Positions 6,792 through 11,207 of a stretch of DNA of 11,207 bases are shown piece after piece (position 1 is the stretch's first letter; each line of letters starts with the position of its first letter). Source of the stretch: Promethearchaeota archaeon (lineage in GTDB: Archaea > Asgardarchaeota > Lokiarchaeia > Sigyniarchaeales > SOKP01); assembly GCA_030605895.1 (NCBI GenBank), contig JAUWHL010000134.1, positions 1 to 11,207 of the forward strand, in the 5' to 3' direction. Both the position numbers and the translations under genes were made by a program. A model generated the notes under the pieces. That model ran no database searches and was not told the origin of the DNA. It was given only the letters and a program-made list of their open reading frames with translations.

Positions 6792-6799
6792 TATTTAAT
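6792..6799 (+). promoter_or_regulatory. TATA-like box for pdaD
   Basis: TATTTAAT ends 24 bases before the ATG at 6823, so the standard archaeal spacing places initiation on the A of the start codon, giving a leaderless message. It lies just beyond the open end of the minus-strand remnant. Confidence 0.42.
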
Positions 6800-6822
6800 C
6801 ATTACAAATTATTAAGTTAAAA

Positions 6823-7374
6823 ATGTCTTTAGTCCCTAAGAAAATCTTTTTTGTAAAAGGTAAAGGTTTTTCCTCAAATTCAAAATTACGTTCATTTGAA
6901 GAAGCATTAAGGGATGCATGTATTGAAAAATTTAACCTTGTTAAGGTTTCATCAATTATACCACCACATTGCAAGGAAGTGATTAAATCGGAGGGCTTGA
7001 AACACCTTGAAACAGGTCAAGTTGTGTATTCTATATTGAGTAGAATTAGTTCTAATAATAAAGAAGAGTTAATTTGTTCTTCGATAGGGGTTGCCAAGCC
7101 TGCTAACGAAGAGCTTTATGGCTATTTGAGTGAACATCACTCCATTGGGATAAAACCGGAAAAATTAGGAAAAACCACTGAAGGATTAGCTGCTGAAATG
7201 TTAGCAACAACACTCGGAATCCCTTTTAATTCTCATTCTGATTATGATGAGAAGCAAGAAATATTTAAAATTAATGGAAAAATAATTGAAACGAAAAACA
7301 TCACAGAATTTACCACTGTTAAAAATGAGGGAGAATGGGCCACTGTCTTAGCAGCAGCAATATTCATTTTATAA
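6823..7374 (+). CDS. pdaD: Pyruvoyl-dependent arginine decarboxylase
   Basis: Converts arginine to agmatine, the entry step of archaeal polyamine synthesis; agmatine is also used for agmatidine in tRNA-Ile of archaea. At 183 residues it has the full family length. The proenzyme cleaves itself at a Ser-Ser pair in KVSSIIPPHC: cutting between S43 and S44 would give a ~43-residue beta chain and an alpha chain whose S44 becomes the pyruvoyl group. The SSIxPP context, the SEHHSIG stretch with E104 (likely the catalytic acid known in the Methanocaldococcus enzyme), and the EGLAAEMLATTLG helix (~120-132) are all typical. The N-terminal KKIFFVKGKG is the usual first strand. The gene stands alone on the plus strand and converges with the GH57 gene 80 bases away. 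The minus-strand remnant upstream has only a faint resemblance to a hypusine-pathway protein, so no pathway cluster is claimed. Confidence 0.95.
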   Translation: MSLVPKKIFFVKGKGFSSNSKLRSFEEALRDACIEKFNLVKVSSIIPPHCKEVIKSEGLKHLETGQVVYSILSRISSNNKEELICSSIGVAKPANEELYGYLSEHHSIGIKPEKLGKTTEGLAAEMLATTLGIPFNSHSDYDEKQEIFKINGKIIETKNITEFTTVKNEGEWATVLAAAIFIL

Positions 7375-7454
7375 ATTTATTAAAGCACCCAAATTCTTAT
7401 CTTTTTATCTGCAGTAGCCATTGGAAATTATTTTACTAATTCCATAGAAAATTA

Positions 7455-9047
7455 TCACTTAATTCTTTTAAAATAGTTAATGTTAATATTTTGAAAGCAG
7501 GAATCAATTGATTCAATTTCTTCTAAAGTTTCTAGGGTTAATCTCTTATTATCATTAAAATCTTTAGCTGCCCAAATTAATTTGTTAAATCGCTGATGGT
7601 GATGATGAAATCTTTGGTTAGCATACTCTTTTGCTTGTTCCGTGTACAGAAGAAAGGGCCAATCACTCCCTTCCATCAATATAAGTTCACGAGCTGTTTG
7701 TTTAAGAACTCTTTCTTCCCATGTATTTGGATTAAGGTTAAATTCTAAGACATTTTCAAAATCTTTTATTGAACCATCGATATATGGCCAAATCCAACCA
7801 TGGTTTGGATTTTTCCATACTTGAAAATGACCACCTTCACCCCAACTACTTTCTCTCATTCTAATTTCGGAAAAAGTATCCTTAAATTTAGAATTATAAT
7901 CTGAAATAGTGATCATTTCTATATTTTCAAGATTATTTATCATTTCAAAGATTTTTTTTAACCATACTATCCCCTCCATCCACCAATGACCATAAAGCTC
8001 AAAATCATAGGGAGAAACAATAATGCCTTTTGTCTTAAACTTTTCCGAGAATTGTGTTAATTCCTCTGAAACCAACGAAGTAAAGTGATTAGCATGAGAT
8101 TCAACTATTTCTCCAGCCTTTTCCATATTATATAATTGTTTCTCTCCTTTTCCTAATTTTTTATTAGTGATTCTCCAATAATGTAAACCAGATTCATGAT
8201 CCTTTTTATGAAATTCTCTGTAGTATTCATTCCCCGGATATCCTATTTCGGCATCCCAAACTTGTCTACTTGTCAACTTATTTCTACCAAATACAGAAAC
8301 TCCAGATTCTAAAGTATATCCGAAATTTGTACTTAATCCAATATTCTTCTTCTTCTCCAATAACTCAGCATCTAATATTCCATGAGAATCTACGAAAAAG
8401 TATTCTATACCTGAATTATGTAACCAATAATCGATACTCTCTCTAACTTTACCATCGACATACTTTTTTGGTCTATATGCACATTCAGGAAGCCAGATAC
8501 CTTTTGGTTCTCTTTCAAAATACTTCTTGTGAGTGTCTACAGCTACTTGAATTTGAGAAAAAATCCCAGAATCACTTTCCATTAATGGTAAAAAACCATG
8601 AGTTGCTCCACACGTTATTAACTCTATCATCCCTTCATCTTGGAGCCATTTTAGGCTTCCTAAAATATCTCTATAATAATTGTGATAAAACGTATCTAAT
8701 ACATGCTCAAAATTCCTTAAATAATATTCAGCAATTACCTTTCTTTCTTGATGGTTTTCAAATCTTTGGATATCATTTTTAGCTCTTGATATTAAATTCT
8801 CCATATATTCTGTAAATCTCTGTTTCATATACTCATCTGCTAATTGTTCAGCTAATATTGGCGTGATATTAATAGTAATAGCTGTTTTTAACCCACTTTC
8901 TCTTAATTCCCTTAAAATATTTAACATAGGAATATATGTCTCGTTCATAGCCTCCATAAGCCATTCCTCCCCGGCAGGCCAAGTTCCCGATTTTTTGCAC
9001 CATGGAATATGACCATGTAAAACTAAACCAAAATATCCAAGAATCAT
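7455..9047 (-). CDS. GH57 family 1,4-alpha-glucan branching enzyme
   Basis: A 530-residue GH57 protein, matching the Thermococcus TK1436/Thermotoga AmyC branching enzymes in length and layout. It should transfer alpha-1,4-glucan segments to alpha-1,6 positions in glycogen-like polymer in the cytoplasm; there is no signal peptide. Numbered from the ATG at 9047: HGHIPW at 11-16 (conserved region 1); GIWLPECAYRP with the predicted nucleophile E188; VWDAEIGYPG around W264; YDFELYGHWWMEG with the predicted acid/base D348; and SSWGEGG with further tryptophans (W402, W411, W418, W420) that line the glucan groove in relatives. The C-terminal helical domain (~425-530) is present. A TTG six bases upstream (9053) would add two residues, but a TATA-like octamer at 9070-9077 sits 23-24 bases from the ATG, supporting a leaderless start at 9047. 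Alternative GH57 activities (amylase, 4-alpha-glucanotransferase) are less likely. Confidence 0.92.
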   Translation of the reverse strand: MILGYFGLVLHGHIPWCKKSGTWPAGEEWLMEAMNETYIPMLNILRELRESGLKTAITINITPILAEQLADEYMKQRFTEYMENLISRAKNDIQRFENHQERKVIAEYYLRNFEHVLDTFYHNYYRDILGSLKWLQDEGMIELITCGATHGFLPLMESDSGIFSQIQVAVDTHKKYFEREPKGIWLPECAYRPKKYVDGKVRESIDYWLHNSGIEYFFVDSHGILDAELLEKKKNIGLSTNFGYTLESGVSVFGRNKLTSRQVWDAEIGYPGNEYYREFHKKDHESGLHYWRITNKKLGKGEKQLYNMEKAGEIVESHANHFTSLVSEELTQFSEKFKTKGIIVSPYDFELYGHWWMEGIVWLKKIFEMINNLENIEMITISDYNSKFKDTFSEIRMRESSWGEGGHFQVWKNPNHGWIWPYIDGSIKDFENVLEFNLNPNTWEERVLKQTARELILMEGSDWPFLLYTEQAKEYANQRFHHHHQRFNKLIWAAKDFNDNKRLTLETLEEIESIDSCFQNININYFKRIK

Positions 9048-9124
9048 TTTCAAGAAAATTAATGTTTTAATTATAATTTAGTCTTATATGATTATTATAT
9101 TCTAATAAATGGTTGATAAAGTTC
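9048..9124. promoter_or_regulatory. Divergent promoter region between the GH57 and M24 genes
   Basis: The 77 bases between the two ATGs hold two TATA-like octamers: ATTATAAT at 9070-9077, read on the minus strand toward GH57, and ATTATATT at 9094-9101, toward the M24 gene. Each lies at the spacing that puts the start site on or beside its ATG (9047 and 9125). A second plus-strand candidate, CTTATATG, is at 9083-9090. This arrangement favours both ATGs over the TTG alternatives at 9053 and 9113. Confidence 0.42.
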
Positions 9125-10291
9125 ATGAGTATAAAATTAAAAGCTATTACAAACCCTCCTAGTCGTGAAGAATTATCGAATCGTTTAGAAAAAGTAAGAA
9201 CATTAATGAAACAGCAGGATTTGGATTATTATATTTCATTTAATCCAGTCAATATTTATTATTTGACAAATTTCGCATTCTATGTCCATGAGCGGCCTTT
9301 TCTTCTAATAATAGAAAAAGAAAGTTCACCAAAAATGTTAATTCCCAGATTAGAAAAAGGACATTTTGAATCTAGAGCACGATGTGAACTTGAATTTGTG
9401 ATATACTATGAATTTCCTGCCCGTAATGGTGAAAATTGGTATGATTATTACCAAAAACAAATTAGAACAGATGCAACCGTTGGATTGGAATCTGAATTGC
9501 CAATAGGTATCGCTAATAAAACTCCTGGAAAAATTGTTGTTTCTGATATCGTTGATGAAACCCGAATTATTAAAACGGATTATGAAATAGGTCGAATATA
9601 TCATGCGTGCAGAGTTGTAAATAAGGGTCATAAAGTATTATTTAAAAAATGTCGCCCTAAAGTTCTTGAGTTTGCCTTATACAAAGAAGTTACAGATGCC
9701 ATGATGTCTAAAATAGTACAAGATATACCTAATGCGAATTTTAGAGCCACACAGACTACAGGAGCAGTTTGGCCGCCATCAATTTCACACGATCCTCACT
9801 TAATACCACACATCTTTAAAGAGATGGAACAAGGAGGTCCTCATGTTTCAATAGTTTCTGCTCAAGTAGATGGATATGGCGTTGAGATTGAAAGAACTTT
9901 TTTCTTAGGACATGTACCCGAGAAAGCCATAAAACCTTTTGGAGTGATGTTTGAGGCAAGAACTCTAACCTATAGCATGCTCAAACCAGGTACAATTATG
10001 AGCGAAGTGGATAAAAAAGTAAGGAATTTTATAGCTGAAAGAGGATATGGTGATTATATCATTCATCGTACTGGTCATGGTCTTGGTATTACAGGACATG
10101 AAGCACCATTTCTAGCTGAGGGTTATGACAAACCTTTAGAAAAAAACATGGTAATTAGCGTCGAACCGGGTATATACATTCCAGGAATAGGTGGATTTCG
10201 TCATTCTGATACTGTTTTAATAACAGAAGAAGGATTTCAAAAGTTAACTAAAGCTCCAGAGACACTTGAAGAAGTTACGATTTCACTATAA
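9125..10291 (+). CDS. M24 (pita-bread fold) family protein, Xaa-Pro peptidase/creatinase-like
   Basis: A 388-residue protein from the ATG at 9125, with an N-terminal creatinase-N-type domain (~10-150, containing YLTNFAFYVHERPF) and a C-terminal pita-bread domain (~158-385). TGHGLGITGHE (H318, H325) and VISVEPGIY (E347) are clear M24 signatures. The five-residue metal set of aminopeptidase P is not intact: by motif alignment the first Asp is I243, the second Asp is E254 in GYGVEIERTF, the His and first Glu are kept (H318, E347), and the last Glu is S361 in GFRHSDTVLI. The GYxxxxERT signature recalls creatinase, ectoine hydrolase and DddP branches, some of which do not need metal. The reaction is therefore more likely hydrolysis of a small C-N compound, or a modified peptidase, than standard proline-peptide cleavage. 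An in-frame TTG at 9113 would add four residues. It converges with the nitroreductase only 13 bases away. Confidence 0.88.
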   Translation: MSIKLKAITNPPSREELSNRLEKVRTLMKQQDLDYYISFNPVNIYYLTNFAFYVHERPFLLIIEKESSPKMLIPRLEKGHFESRARCELEFVIYYEFPARNGENWYDYYQKQIRTDATVGLESELPIGIANKTPGKIVVSDIVDETRIIKTDYEIGRIYHACRVVNKGHKVLFKKCRPKVLEFALYKEVTDAMMSKIVQDIPNANFRATQTTGAVWPPSISHDPHLIPHIFKEMEQGGPHVSIVSAQVDGYGVEIERTFFLGHVPEKAIKPFGVMFEARTLTYSMLKPGTIMSEVDKKVRNFIAERGYGDYIIHRTGHGLGITGHEAPFLAEGYDKPLEKNMVISVEPGIYIPGIGGFRHSDTVLITEEGFQKLTKAPETLEEVTISL

Positions 10292-10304
10292 TTTTTCTTT
10301 AAAA

Positions 10305-10835
10305 TTACATATTTTTTACTATTTTATTTAGAGGTTTCCTAGGTTTAGGATCTGGAACATCTCCTTTAATATAACCGAAAGGTAAAACTGTGAGAAGGTA
10401 ATCATTTTCGCCTAATCCTAGTATTTTTTTTACTTTTTCTCGATTCATTGCTCCAATCCAACAAGTTCCAATCTCTAATGACCATGCCATTAACATCATA
10501 TTCATAGATACTAAAGATGTATCAACTATATACCATTTACTACTCGTTTTCATTTTACCAACAATTGCTATAGCTACTGATACCTCTTTAATAAACTTAC
10601 CATAAAAAGCATTTTTAGAGATTTTCTCCAACGTCTCTTTATTTTTTATAATAATAAACTCCCATGGTTGGCGGTGTGAAGCACTAGGAGTCCATCTTCC
10701 CGCTTCTATAATCATCTCTAATTCTTTTTCTGTTATTGGCTTATCTTGAAATGATCTAATACTTCTTCTTCCTTTTAGAAATTTTAAAAAAGTTGTCGGA
10801 TCTATCATTTTAGAATCATTATAGATGTTTTTCAT
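10305..10835 (-). CDS. Nitroreductase family FMN oxidoreductase
   Basis: A 176-residue nitroreductase-fold flavoprotein, expected to act as a homodimer binding FMN and reducing substrates such as quinones, nitro compounds or enones with NAD(P)H. GRRSIRSF (22-29) is the phosphate/FMN-binding start of the family, PSASHRQPWEFI (50-61) the next FMN contact, and GTCWIGAM (123-130) the third; PFGYIKGD near the C-terminus completes the set. It belongs to the short nitroreductase branch common in anaerobes, for which natural substrates are largely unknown. The start is the ATG at 10835; M10 (ATG ending at 10808) is an alternative, since the first nine residues are not conserved-looking. The 155-base region upstream (10836-10990) separates it from the regulator on the same strand and shows no further gene. 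Whether the upstream regulator controls it is unknown. Confidence 0.92.
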   Translation of the reverse strand: MKNIYNDSKMIDPTTFLKFLKGRRSIRSFQDKPITEKELEMIIEAGRWTPSASHRQPWEFIIIKNKETLEKISKNAFYGKFIKEVSVAIAIVGKMKTSSKWYIVDTSLVSMNMMLMAWSLEIGTCWIGAMNREKVKKILGLGENDYLLTVLPFGYIKGDVPDPKPRKPLNKIVKNM

Positions 10836-10990
10836 ACATATTAATCATATTACTAATAAAAATGGTTTTACAATATTCAATAATGCTAAAATTTATTTCC
10901 GAAATATATAATTTTGAAAAATAATATTTCTAAAATAATGCCGATATCTGATTTGAAATCCAAGTATTCGAAAAAAGAGTTAATACAATA

Positions 10991-11207
10991 TCATTCTTGA
11001 TTGAAATAATCTGACTCTAGATTTGGATATATTTTCTTTTTTCTTCCTTCTTTTCTAAATGTAATTAGTCCCAAGTCAATTAATTTGTTTAAATGATACT
11101 GAATAGTTTTATGATCTACCTTGAATTTTTTAGTAATTAAATTATTCCATATTCCCGGTTGTTTCTCAATCATTTCCAATACCTCTAAAGTTAATTTACT
11201 CTTTTTT
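10991..11207 (-). CDS. Winged-helix transcriptional regulator, C-terminal part (5' end outside window)
   Basis: The frame is open from the window edge (11207) to the TGA at 10991-10993; no upstream stop is reached, so a TTG at 11179 or ATG at 11173 need not be the start. The visible ~71 residues are a winged helix of the ArsR/MarR type: LEVLEMIEKQPG, a helix-turn-helix with recognition helix DHKTIQYHLNKLIDLGLI, and a basic wing FRKEGRKKKIYP, followed by a short acidic tail ending NQE. The pattern TxxYHLxxLxxxGLI is typical of archaeal regulators, which often carry two such domains, so another may lie upstream. Its target is not evident; the nitroreductase is the next gene downstream on the same strand, 155 bases away. 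Confidence 0.82.
   Translation of the reverse strand, partial: KKSKLTLEVLEMIEKQPGIWNNLITKKFKVDHKTIQYHLNKLIDLGLITFRKEGRKKKIYPNLESDYFNQE

Noticed and set aside
7593..7604. Run of four histidines in the C-terminal domain of the GH57 enzyme, considered as an unusual metal-binding site
   Set aside because: GH57 branching enzymes commonly carry His/Arg/Phe-rich sequence in this helix, so it is not clearly unusual.
8468..8782. A 104-codon plus-strand open frame inside the GH57 gene
   Set aside because: Antisense to conserved GH57 sequence, with no domain or promoter; a shadow frame.
9350..9631. A 93-codon minus-strand open frame inside the M24 gene
   Set aside because: Antisense to the conserved N-terminal domain and of low-complexity composition; a shadow frame.
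10938..11000. A 20-codon plus-strand ORF (MPISDLKSKYSKKELIQYHS)
   Set aside because: Very short, partly antisense to the end of the winged-helix regulator, and no supporting motif.
1..11207. CRISPR array, tRNA/rRNA genes, insertion sequences, prophage or defence genes
   Set aside because: No regularly spaced direct repeats, cloverleaf-like segments with CCA-proximal features, transposase or integrase motifs, or terminal inverted repeats were seen on reading both strands.

Overview
The window looks like ordinary chromosomal DNA from an AT-rich archaeon. The evidence is an archaeal/eukaryal-type prolyl-tRNA synthetase with a C-terminal zinc module, a pyruvoyl-dependent arginine decarboxylase, a GH57 glucan branching enzyme, tiny archaeal winged-helix and zinc-ribbon genes, and TATA-like octamers about 24 bases before several start codons (leaderless or nearly leaderless messages). 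The mix with a MelB-type sugar symporter, an enoyl-CoA hydratase-type protein and two-domain-style winged-helix regulators would suit an Asgard (Lokiarchaeia-like) genome, but that placement is inference and no marker here proves it.

Layout: 1-521 is the 3' end of proS. 660-1154 is a zinc-ribbon Nudix hydrolase, convergent with a GPH-family (MelB-like) transporter at 1209-2639. 2825-3268 holds two tiny convergent genes, a 58-residue winged-helix regulator and a 54-residue zinc-ribbon protein. 3359-4261 is a metallo-beta-lactamase-fold hydrolase and 4409-5191 an enoyl-CoA hydratase/isomerase homologue. 5293-6588 is a PLP enzyme of the D-cysteine desulfhydrase/ACC deaminase group with an added Cys-Trp tail. 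6595-6783 (minus strand) is a start-less coding remnant. 6823-7374 is arginine decarboxylase (pdaD), convergent with the GH57 enzyme at 7455-9047. The GH57 gene diverges from an M24 peptidase-fold gene at 9125-10291. A nitroreductase at 10305-10835 (minus) and the end of a winged-helix regulator at 10991-11207 (minus) close the window.

The genes appear to be transcribed mostly one by one: they alternate strand often, gaps are 13 to about 235 bases, and many have their own TATA-like element. I see no operon-scale pathway, CRISPR array, insertion sequence, tRNA, rRNA, prophage or defence island. Functional themes are translation (proS), polyamine/agmatine synthesis (pdaD), storage polysaccharide (GH57), sugar or glycoside uptake (MelB-like), amino-acid/thiol metabolism (PLP enzyme) and redox (nitroreductase).

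I did not find a convincing new multi-gene system. The best second looks are the Cys-Trp tail on the PLP enzyme, the altered metal-ligand set of the M24 protein, the minus-strand remnant beside pdaD, and an Asp-to-Asn change at the expected cation site of the transporter.
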